Part shown: piece by piece, positions 55,280 through 64,000 of the stretch | How the letters are laid out: every line of letters starts with the position of its first letter | How positions within the stretch are numbered: position 1 is the first letter of the stretch | Assembly: GCA_020746105.1 (NCBI GenBank) | Contig: CM036617.1 | Span: forward strand, 19,412,037-19,476,036 | Reading direction: 5' to 3' | Source of the DNA: Trogon surrucura | Lineage: Eukaryota; Chordata; Aves; Trogoniformes; Trogonidae | DNA: 64,000 nucleotides | Program-made: the position numbers and the translations under genes | Notes under the pieces: generated by a model | Told to the model about the DNA's origin: nothing | The model's input: only the letters and a program-made list of their open reading frames with translations | The model's database searches: none

Positions 55280-55972
55280 TCAGGTGGTTATCAGTGAAGA
55301 CCGAAGCAAAAAAATCATTGAGTACTTAAGCCTTCTCCATATCCTCAGTAACCAGGTCACCTGTATCACTCTGCAGAAGCTCCACATTCTCTCTTTTTCT
55401 TTCACATACCTGTAGAATCCTTTTCTGTTATTTTTAATGTCCCTGGCCAGATTTGATTCTGTCAGGGCTTTAGCATTTCTAACCTGGTTTCTAGTTTCAT
55501 GAGCAATCTCCTTGTAATCATCCCAGGTTAGCAGTCCTTGTCTCCACCCTTTGTGGATTCTCCTTTTGTGTTTGATTTTGGCCAGGAATTCCTTGTTCAC
55601 CCATAAAGGTCTCCTGGCATTTTTGCCAGATTTCTTCCTTTTAGGGATGCAGTGCCTATGAAGTTGGAGGACATGATCCTTGAGAGACAACCAGCTTTTC
55701 TGGGCTCCCAATCCCTCCAGGGCTTTGTGCCATGGTATGCTACCAAGGAGGTTCCTGAACAGGCCAAAGTCAGCTCTTCTGAAGTCTAGGGTTTCAAGCT
55801 TGCTGAGCGTCCCCGTCTTTGCTGCCCTTAGAATCTTAAACTCCACCATCTCGTGGTCACTGTAGCCAAGGCTGCCCATGAGCTTAACATTGTCCACCAG
55901 TCCTTCCCTTTTGGTGAGAACAAGGTCTAGCAAGATCACTGAAGCTTTCCCAGGTTCTGTCAGTATTAGCAA
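55280..55972 (-). pseudogene. CR1 ORF2: end of endonuclease and linker, 230 codons open
   Basis: The longest open frame of the window and clearly CR1 ORF2. Residues about 12-45 are the last part of the APE-type endonuclease: 'LLDLVLT' and then 'GYSDHEMVEF', with the catalytic Ser-Asp-His at 38-40. The rest is the basic linker before RT, with 'KSGKNARRPLWVNKEFLAKIKHKRR' and 'NLARDIKNNRKGFYRYV'. The frame shifts near residue 205 and then meets the nested CR1. The upstream endonuclease is missing because the insertion was 5'-truncated, so it cannot nick DNA. Confidence 0.92.
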
Positions 55973-58571
55973 TATGAGGACTCTGAGGAGATTTCTTCTG
56001 TGACATTGTTAGATAAATCTGGAAATTCCTGCATGGTGTTAATTGTCCAGAACAAGTATAGGTTGGGATGGATATGAGTTTCATAAGAGGTAGCCATTGC
56101 TAGACTTCAGAAAGAAAACTGGCTTACTGATTGTATGAAAAGAATAATGTCAACTTTAGAGCTCTTCTTCCTATTTTCTTCTTCCTATATTCTTCTTTGA
56201 TTATGTAGATTATCCATTATGTGTGACAATGAACTCTAACTGAGCAGTCTTCACTGACTTTATTAGGATGACTTGATGAGGAAGGTTGTTTGCGCAAGGA
56301 GCTGGGGAATTTAGCAGATAGGAGTGGATGAGGTGGCAGCAAATGACTCTCAGCAGAAAGGACTGGGAAACAAATAAGAATCAGTAGCTTGGATGCTGAA
56401 CTCTGTGAAATATGAGAGTCCATGTGCAAAGGTAAGCACTTGGCCTAGAAAATAAGTCAGTTACTAGAATTAGCAAACAAAAAAAAGCATGTCTGCAAGA
56501 CAAAGTAAGAAGAGGCAGGAGTAAGCTTCTTTCAACAAAACTATTTTGAGAGGGGTGATGATGGGGCAGACAGGCAATGAAAATATCTCAATGTCAATTA
56601 GGTTGAAAGTCAATTGCAAAAGACTTGTTGAGTGCATTAAAGGTTGTTAATTTTTGTAAAGTTTCAGTAGGAAAATGAGACAAGAGGTGGACAGCAATTA
56701 ATGTAAATTGCAAAGAAAAGCCCAGGAAATCAAAAGTTAGCAGCCTTCACAATGAAGCAAAATGAGTTAATCATAATTATCATTATTACAATGTATATCA
56801 GGGCAATTAATAATCATTAGTTAATTGTCAGCAGTGCCATCCTAACTTTCTCCTAGTGTATTTGCATGTTTTCTGCCTCATGTTTAGTCTCTTTAATTTA
56901 AAGACATGCTGTCAACTTGAAATTCGAGCTTTTAAAAAAAAAAATTAGAAGATATTTCTCTTCCCATTCTGCCAAGTAAGATCTTGCTGTTCTGTACTGC
57001 TATTTTAAAAAATGTTTTTTCTTCCTCACGTACAAAGTTGCAAAAGGAAAACAAACTACTGTGGAACAGTGTCAGTCGTTAAAAAAGATATCACCAGAAA
57101 TTCAAAGTAAACAAACTGGAAAATCTCTTTCTTTCTGGTCTCTCCCAGGACTCAGAATCTAGAGACCCCAAATGAATACAGTACCTGATCAGAGCTGTTC
57201 TTTCAGATAAATGTCAGGCAGAGTTACAGACAAGAATCAAAGCTTTAGCTATGTCTCTCTCATTTTTCTTAAGAGAGCTGCACTTTACAGGAAAAGTTAT
57301 CTGTGTTTCTTATCAGTGGGGAATAGACCCTGGATAAATGCAGGGATTGCTGTGGCAGACACCTCGTGTTGAATTTAAACTGAAAATTGAACCTTCCTTA
57401 AGATTATGTTATGATTCTAGGGAATGATGTTACTAGAAATCTTTGAACCATTGTTATTTCTCATTTTAGAGATGGTCCCATTATGTACAAGTCATACATA
57501 ATTTGAGTGATGTTCCACAATATGCGGTCTGCTATTTGTGTTTGTCGTCCTCTACACACAGTCATGGTTTTCACTGTTCACATTGTTAGGATGTCCTTTT
57601 TATATATGTATTTTATTACCTTGTGGAGACACAAGGAGCTTTCTTAAAGCTTTGTTCAATTTTCAAAGATCATTCTGCAGTGGAGGAACAGTTGTTGGTA
57701 AGCCCACACTCCAAGTTAAAAAAAAAAAAAAAATTTAACCTCTATACTACATTAAAAGTTTATAAATGTCATCAGAAGTATTATGGCTTGAGGCTAGATA
57801 TTGTATCTTTTTACTAAATGAGCTACTAGGCTTGGAAAAATTATACTGGTCTGTGTGATGAAAGATATTTATTTTACATCCACAGTAGTTTTTATTACAA
57901 AACTGTTGGTAGTTGCCAATGCTGTCAAGTCTGAAATGGGTACTGACATGAAGATACCAGGACGCCTGACCTGTCTGTCCATGTCTGTCTGTCCATTCGC
58001 TGGTCAGGTAAAGCACCCAACTGCTCTCGTCCTGACGCCCCAGCTGCAGATGCAGCCTGACTCTCACAGCATAGTCAGGACAGAAGTTTTGGGTGGCTGT
58101 CCCATTCCAGCCATCATCAGAAAACAAGGGGCTGCCTGGCACATCCCCACAGACAATACCCATATCTCTTCACTCCTTTCCTGGTTCTTGGCATTCATTT
58201 TTGCTGCTTGTACCTCTCTTCCTAGGTGCCAGCCTCCTCACAGTTGCACAACCTGCTTCTGAAGCCCCTTCCTGCCTTGGTACCAGTTCTGCTACATCCA
58301 TACCTGAACTTGCTACTTTTGATTCATTCACCTGGGCAATCCTGGCCTTGCATGGCATTCAGGAAAGAAGAGAAACAAAAAAATATATCTGCAGTATGGT
58401 TCGGAAGGTAGGAGAGCAGACAAAGAGGCTGGGAGCCTTTGGAAGGCGACTGTCAGTCTCTGCTCGAAAACTGGAGCTGAAAGGTGTTGACTGGAGTGGC
58501 TGACTTGCTTCATGCTAGGCCATCTCTCCTCTGCTTGCCTGGGCCACACACATCACTAACTCCTGCAGGCT
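55966..58571. other. Unique non-coding sequence; AT-rich candidate regulatory block
   Basis: No exon recognised. 56750-56930 is rich in ATTA/TAAT cores, with the look of a conserved non-coding element. An A15 run lies at 57720-57734. 57990-58500 is GC-richer with overlapping open frames up to 138 codons on both strands, none with a domain. Confidence 0.5.
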
Positions 58572-60674
58572 ATGGCCCAGGGACCCTCAAGGGACTTTGT
58601 CTTGTTCAGGAGACAAATTGACAAAGTCCCTTGGGAGGCCGTCCTGAAGGATATGGGAGTCCAGGAAGGCTGGACCTACTTCAGGAGGGAAGTCTTAAAG
58701 ACACAGGAGCAGGCTGTTCCCGTGTGCCAGAAAATGAGTAGTTGGGGAAGTAGACCAGCCTGGCTAAATAAGGACCTTTGGCTGGACCTCAAGAACAAAA
58801 GGAGAGTCTACGAACTTTGGAAGGAGAGGGCAGGTCTCTCATGAAGACTATAAAGATGTAGCAAAGCTATGCAGGAAGAAAATTAGGAGAGCCAAAGCGC
58901 AGGTAGAGCTCACCCTAGCTACAGCTGTTAAGGATAATAAAAAATGTTTCTAGAAATTCATTAACAACAGAAGGAGGATTAGGGAAAATCTCCACCCTTT
59001 ATTGGATGCAGAGGGAAACATAGTAACAAAGGATAAGGAAAAGGTTGAAGTGCTCAAGACCTACTTTGCCTCAAGTCTTCAGCAGTGGAACTAGCTGTTC
59101 CCTGGGCACTCAGCCTTGTGAGCTAGGAGACAGGGAGAAGAAGCAGAATGAGGTCATCATAGTTAAAGAGGAAGTGGTCAGTGACCTGCTGCGCCACTTA
59201 GGTGCACATAAGTCTATGGGACCTGATGGGTTACACCCAAGCGTGCTGAAAGGGTTGGCAGACGTGCTCGCCAAGACACTTTCCGTTATTTACCTGAAGT
59301 CCTGATTAATGGGGGATGTCTCAATGGACTGGAAGGCAGCAAATGTAACACCCATCCACAAGAAAGGCAGAAAAGAGGTCCATGAAACTATAGACCTGTC
59401 AGTCTGACCTTGGTACCAGTGAAGGTCATGGAGCAGATCATCTTGAGCGTCACGACGTGCCATATAGAGGACAACCAGCAGATCAGGCCCAGTCAGCCTG
59501 GGTTTGTGAAAGGCAGGTTCTGCCTGACAAACCTGATCTCCTTCTATGACAAGATGACCCGACTGTTGGATGAGGGAAAGGCTGTGGATATTGTCTATCT
59601 AAACTTTTGAAAAGCTTTTGACACTATTCCCCACAGAATTATCTTAGAAAAACTGGCTGCTCATGGCTTGAATGAGCATATGATCTGCTGGCTAAAGCAC
59701 TGGCTGGATGGAAGGGCCCAAAAACTGGTGGTCAATGGCGTTAAATCCAGCTGGCGGCTGGTCACAAGTGGTGTTCCTCAGGGCTCAGTATTGGGACCAT
59801 TTCTGTTTAACATTTTTATTGATGATTTTTATAAGGACCTATGTGTGTACCATCAGTAAGTTTGCAAATAACACCAAGTTAGGTGGGAGTGTTGATCTGC
59901 ACGAGGTTAGGGAGGCCCTACAGAGAGACTTGGATAGATTGGACCAATGGGCCAATGTTAATGGTAGGAGCTTCAACAAGGCCAAGTGCCAGGTCCTGTA
60001 CTTGCGACACAACAACCCCATGCAGTGCTACAGGCTTGGGGAAGTGTGGCTGGAAAGCTGCCTGGCAGAGAAGGACCTGCGGGTTCTAATCGACAAGAAG
60101 CTGAATATGAGCCAGCAGTGTGCCCAGGTGGCCAAGAAAGGCAATGGCATCCTGGCCTGTATTAGAAATAGTGTGACCAACAGGAGTAGGGCGGGGATTG
60201 TCTCTCTGTACTCGGCACTAGTGAGGCCTCACCTTCAGTGTTGCGTCTAGGTTTGGGCACCTCAATACAAGAGAGATATCGAGGTGCTGGAGCGAGTACA
60301 GAGGAGGGCAACGAAGCTGGTGAAGGGCCTGGAGAATAAATCTTATGAAGCATGATTGAAGCTGAGCCTGTTTGAAGAACAGGAGGTTAAGGGGAGACTT
60401 CATCACTCTCTACAACTACCTGAAATGATGTTGTAGAGAGGTTGGTGCTGGTCTCTTCTTGCAGGTAATTAGCAATAGAACAAGAGGGAATGGCTTCAAA
60501 CTACAACAGCGTAGGTTTAGACTGGACATTAGGAAAAAAATTTTTGTAGAAAGAGTAATCAGACACTGGAATAGGCTGCCCAGGGAGGTGGTTGAGTCAC
60601 CATCCCTGCATGTGTTTAAAGGTCATTTAGATATGGTACTGAAGGATATGATTTATGTGAGCTTTGTAGAGTAG
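58572..60674 (+). pseudogene. CR1 ORF2 remnant with Asp-to-Asn active-site changes
   Basis: Open segments 58572-58844, 59045-59305, 59410-59610, 59668-59859, 59708-60250 and 60459-60674 give linker, RT and C-terminus in order. Motif A reads 'VYLNF*KAFDT' (about 59597-59625): the catalytic Asp is Asn and a stop follows. Motif C reads '[11 protein letters not shown]' (about 59857-59889): both Asp are Asn. A Trp codon seems to have become TGA at about 59303 ('YLKS*'). Each of these is explained by a G-to-A change on the coding strand. The polymerase could not work even if the frame were intact. Confidence 0.9.
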
Positions 60675-60738
60675 GGTCAATGGTTGGACTCAATGATCCC
60701 AAAGGTCTTTTCCAACCTGAATGATTCTATGATTCTAC
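58572..60738 (+). mobile_element. CR1 LINE, 2.2 kb, linker to tail
   Basis: Plus-strand CR1 starting in the linker after the endonuclease ('GPSRDFVLFRRQIDKVPWEAV') and continuing through RT and the C-terminus to the UTR ('gggtcaatggttggactcaatg') and tail 'gattctatgattctaca' (60722-60738). It is 5'-truncated. ORF2 is broken into at least six segments. UTR and C-terminus match the short copy at 42.3 kb, so these are one subfamily. Confidence 0.93.
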
Positions 60739-62776
60739 AATCAGGAGTGTCACACTCTTCATGGTCAATGTCTCCAGGGGCTGTGGGACAACACACTTTT
60801 CAATATCACGCTTTGGGTGTTGAGTGAGAAGACTTAGAAAACACTCATATTCTAATAGTCAAAAGGCCAGAGGCACCACAAACATACGAACATGAATCGT
60901 TAGCCATAAGCAGAGTTTCCTTCCTTCAAGAACTTCTCTGATATCCCTCCAAGATCTTCATCTCCCTTGGTGGCAAACCAACTTATTGCTTAGGCACTGG
61001 CTGCTCACATCCAGCTTCCTGAACGGCTATGATCTTAGACAAACTTCGCAACAGTTACATTGATGCCTGAGCTGGTTTCCTGGAGGAGACATACAAGTGG
61101 GATGTAGCAAGAGAAATTGGTAAGTCTCCTCCAGTCTGGGCTCATCACCAGTGACTTCTGCAGACCTGTAACAGATCAGATTTCAGCCTGGAGGAGAAGA
61201 AACCTCTGACAAATGCAGATAGATGATCCATAGCACAGCTGAGCCTCCTGTCTCTCCACTCAACCCACAAATCCACCTGAAGCTCTGGCCCCGAGCTAGG
61301 CTTTGTTCCAGACCAGAGCCACAGTCTCACCAGTTGCCCTGTCCTGGGCTGCTTCTGAGCCAACACAAACAGCAGTGAAGGGTCCAGGAGCAACCTGCTG
61401 GTGTAGTTCACTCCAGAGACAAGGTTAGGTGTAAATTAATCTAAATGTGGATGTAATGCACTAACAGGAGAAGAAGCAATGTCTCTGTTCAGAAGCACTA
61501 AGAACACTTCTCAGGACCCAGTAAGGATCCTGGTCCTTCTTTTGAGAGGCTTAAAAAGATGGTAAAATGTTCTGAAGCTTTTATGGTTTCTATCATATTT
61601 CCAGTTTGTATTTTAAGTGGTTGGGTAGGTGCTGCCCTTGGGACTCAGTGCCCTTGGGACAAGGTGTCTGAGGAGCGCAGGAGGAATAGATGCTGCAAAC
61701 CATGGAGGCAGTAGATGACAGTGTGCCTGCAATCCATAAAGTATGTGAGAGACTAAATATATATGCATACATTCTTAAAAATCACTTCCTTCACTGATGA
61801 TGATCTGTAATAATGAAAAGCAACAAGCCCAGAGGTCACAGGGATGTAGTAAAGAGGTATATTTCTGAGGCCAGATATGGAAGAAATCAGCTATAGTTTA
61901 AATTGAAAGCATACATGTAAGACAGAGGAAGTAAGCAGAGGTTACATATGTGCAGACACACCATGCTTATAGTCTGCCATCTGAATAGGAGTGTTCTGAA
62001 CTTCAGTAATGTGTCAGACACACGGCTCTCTGAAAATCCTCTTTGTCACTGAGTTTCATAGCACTGAGACTCTCGCAAAAGGACCCCAGGCAGCCTCACC
62101 AGCTCAAACTGTCTCTGTGGTGCAGCTGCAGAGGGACTAGGACACCAGGAAGTAATTAGGCAAAACAGAGTACAGGATCCAACCAAGCAGGATTATACCT
62201 GCTCTGCAGAGAACTTTAATATTTCCCCTGGATATAACAGCTGGTCATCCTAACCCTGGTCACAAACAACACAGAAGGTCTGCAGCCCTGTGCCGAGCCC
62301 AGCCCTTGGGCCACTCCCAGGCTGACAGCAGCCAATTGGAGAGAAGCAGCATTCCCATCTCACTTCCAATTCCCAGCTCCAGCTGAAGCTTCTGGGCCTC
62401 TGCTTCACTCATGTCTTATAAATAACACCCTGAGTCTCAAGGGCTTTCACGTTTCTGGAACTGTCATATTCAAGACGGACGCTCTTCATCTCCTCTGTGA
62501 CTGGGAGGAGCAACTCTCTGTCCTCTAGGTCATGACGGACTGTCACTTCCACTTACATGCTATGGGAGAAGGGCTGCTGGCAAGCGAGCACTGGGCTGCA
62601 GAGGGGAAGAAAATGCTGCTCCACTGTCTCCTAGGTTTGTTAAGCAGCTGCGGTAACCCATTGCAATTTTGAAGGAATTAAACATTTACACAAGTTTGTT
62701 TTGTAAACCGGGAGCCTCAAAAGCATCAGGGTTTGATTCAGCTGTGAGAGTAGCCCCCAGGCTAAGCTGTTTATTG
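60739..62776. other. Unique non-coding sequence, one promoter-like patch
   Basis: No exon or transposon recognised. A CCAAT box (62332-62336) lies 80 bp upstream of TATAAATA (62417-62424) in locally GC-richer DNA. A direct repeat 'gcccttgggac' lies at about 61635-61659. Open frames up to 88 codons have no domain. Confidence 0.5.
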
Positions 62777-62901
62777 TAGAATCATAGAATGTTTTGGGAT
62801 GGAAGGGACATTTAAAAGTCATCTATTCCAACCCACCCTGCAGCAAGCAGGGACATCTTTTACTAGACCAGGTTTATAAAGCCCTGTCCAACCTGACTTC
62901 C

Positions 62902-63450
62902 AATCATAGAATCATAGAATCATAGAATCATAGAATCATAGAATGTTAGGGATTGGAAGGGACCTCAAAAGATCATCAAGTCCAATCCCCCTGCCAAAGC
63001 AGGAATGCCTAGACTATGCCACACAGGAACGTGTCCAGGCAGGTCTTGAATGTCTCCAGAGAAGGAGACTCCACAGCCTCTCTGGGCAGTCTGTTCCAGG
63101 GCTCCGTCACCCTCACTGAGAAGAAGTTTCTTCTCGAGTTTAAGTGGAACCTCTTATGCTCCAGTTTCAGCCCATTACCCCTTGTCCTATCAGTGGTTGT
63201 CACCGAGAAGAGCCTGGCTCCATCCTCGTGACACTCCCCCTTGATATATTTGTAAACATTAATGAGGTCACCCCTCAGTCTCCTCTTCTCCAAACTAAAG
63301 AGCCCCAGCTCCTTCAGTCTTTTCTCATAAGGGAGATGCTCCACTCCCTTAATCATCCTAGTTGCCCTGTGCTGGACTCTCTCCAGCAGTTCCCTGTCTT
63401 TCTTGAGCTGAGGGGCCCAGAACTGGACACAATATTCCAGATGGGGTCGT
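62902..63450 (-). mobile_element. CR1 LINE nested in a CR1
   Basis: Five perfect copies of the 8-mer 'aatcatag' (62902-62941) mark the tail, followed on the plus strand by the complement of the UTR and an open ORF2 C-terminal frame, 63356-63009 minus (115 codons, from '[28 protein letters not shown]' region to '[16 protein letters not shown]' and a stop). Same subfamily as the inner copy at 54092. Same orientation as its host CR1. Confidence 0.93.
63009..63356 (-). pseudogene. CR1 ORF2 C-terminal fragment
   Basis: 115 open codons of the polymerase C-terminal region; RT catalytic motifs lie upstream and are not present in this 5'-truncated insertion. The recognisable parts are '[14 protein letters not shown]' near residue 14, '[17 protein letters not shown]' near residue 58 and '[18 protein letters not shown]' near residue 82. 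Frame is intact over its length, so the copy is fairly young. Confidence 0.85.
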
Positions 63451-63805
63451 GTCCAGGGATGGGGCTTCTACCACCTCTTGTTCCAGTGTTTCAACACCCT
63501 CAATGTAAAAAATTTCTTTCTTATACCCTGTCTTAACCTACCCTCTTCTAGTTTAAAACCATTAGACCTTGTCTTATTGCAACAGAAAAAGTTTGTCCCC
63601 TTCTTTCCTGTAGGGCCCCTCTAAGTACTGGAAGGCCACTATAAGGTCTCCCTGGAGGCTTCTCCTCTCCAGGCTGCCTTCTCTCAGCCTCTGCTTATAG
63701 AGGAGGTGTTTCAGTCCTCTGATGACTTTTGTGGCCCTCCTCTGGACCCACTCTAACAGGTCCATGTCTTCCCTGTGCTGAGGACTCCAGAGCTGGTCTC
63801 GAAGG

Positions 63806-64000
63806 TGCTGTGTCAAACCCTGCTCCCAGGGTCACAGCAGCTGGCACAGGAGCCTGCCACACACCTGCCGTGGGGAATGGGCTCCTCCTGGCTATCGGAT
63901 GTTTTCAATATCTTTTCCATTTTTATCCATTTTTTTTTTTTGAGTGCTGATCATGGTTAGAAACAAAGTGCCAAAGAACTATAACAACAGCATTTTTGCC
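63806..64000. other. End of window, poly-T run
   Basis: No gene recognised. A T12 run lies at 63930-63941. Confidence 0.5.

Larger units (their letters stand above)
52471..55965 (-). mobile_element. Long CR1 LINE (2.3 kb) split by a nested CR1
   Basis: Sequence of this copy occupies 52471-54091 and 55251-55965. On the minus strand it runs from the end of the endonuclease domain (55972) through linker, RT and C-terminus to the 3' UTR and tail ('aatcatag' near 52478). It is 5'-truncated but otherwise nearly complete over this span, and its ORF2 is readable in five long segments with only a few frameshifts. Both RT catalytic motifs keep their Asp residues. It is the youngest-looking CR1 of the window after the 20.5-kb copy. 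A plus-strand CR1 split it between 'ccagtcaatc' and 'atgccctctgtgac'. Confidence 0.93.
62778..63805 (-). mobile_element. CR1 LINE 3' fragment, split by another CR1
   Basis: CR1 sequence at 62778-62901 and 63451-63805, complement. The left part has the tail 'aatcatag', 'ggaagggacatttaaaagtc' box and 'ccaacctgacttcc'. The right part takes up exactly where it left off, 'tccagggatggggcttctacc', and runs through ORF2 C-terminal boxes to 'gaggactccagagctgg' (63780-63796). The 3' UTR to ORF2 order is uninterrupted once the insert is removed. No usable frame. Confidence 0.92.

Noticed and set aside
62902..62941. Direct repeats as a CRISPR-like or satellite array
   Set aside because: These are the 8-bp CR1 3' tail units with no spacers, and the setting is a vertebrate genome.

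Overview
The window is vertebrate nuclear DNA, almost certainly from a bird and probably from a passerine (songbird lineage). It is AT-moderate and intron-poor in appearance, and it carries many copies of the CR1 LINE in all states of decay, recognised by the 8-bp 3' tail (ATTCTATG or its complement) and the ORF2 reverse-transcriptase fragments. It also holds several solo LTRs of avian endogenous-retrovirus types. A tRNA-Ile-headed, CR1-tailed SINE at about 10.4-10.55 kb looks like the family described from zebra finch as TguSINE1, which as I recall is passerine-specific. I found no convincing host protein-coding exon, tRNA, rRNA or CRISPR array. The open frames are short and match either CR1/LTR sequence (both strands) or nothing I recognise. 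The window reads as an intergenic or intronic desert whose interest lies in its transposon archaeology.

Layout. 1-20 kb: mostly unique AT-rich sequence with old CR1 pieces (2.7, 6.2-7.5, 10.8, 14.3, 15.6-16.4 kb), one ERVL-type solo LTR (5.57-6.16 kb, minus), the SINE, an ancient terminal-inverted-repeat element (3.56-3.80 kb), a palindromic repeat (16.65-16.74 kb) and a possible MIR-like SINE relic (9.3 kb). 20-22 kb: an ERVL-type LTR broken by a CR1 and by an alpharetrovirus-like (ERVK) solo LTR with a perfect 6-bp target duplication. 22-44 kb: sparse; a MIR-like relic (26.15 kb), CR1 pieces (27.1, 28.6, 34.0-35.4, 39.9, 41.5-42.5 kb) and a (AGGAG)n microsatellite (31.5 kb).

44-52 kb is an LTR cluster: one plus-strand LTR (44.4-46.6 kb) split by a younger 1.19-kb LTR with a perfect 5-bp duplication, followed by two truncated minus-strand relatives (48.6 and 50.9 kb). 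51.7-56 kb is CR1-rich: a short CR1, then a 2.3-kb minus-strand CR1 whose ORF2 is nearly readable, invaded by a plus-strand CR1 that was itself invaded by an ERV1-type LTR with a 4-bp duplication. 58.6-60.7 kb holds a 2.2-kb plus-strand CR1 with Asp-to-Asn changes at all three reverse-transcriptase catalytic aspartates. 62.8-63.8 kb is a CR1 inside a CR1.

No genes act together here as a pathway. The relations that can be read are historical: the insertion order in five nested loci, a SINE whose 3' end matches the CR1 type that would have mobilised it, and target-site duplications of 4, 5 and 6 bp that agree with the retrovirus class of each LTR. Family names come from recall of consensus features, not from a database search.
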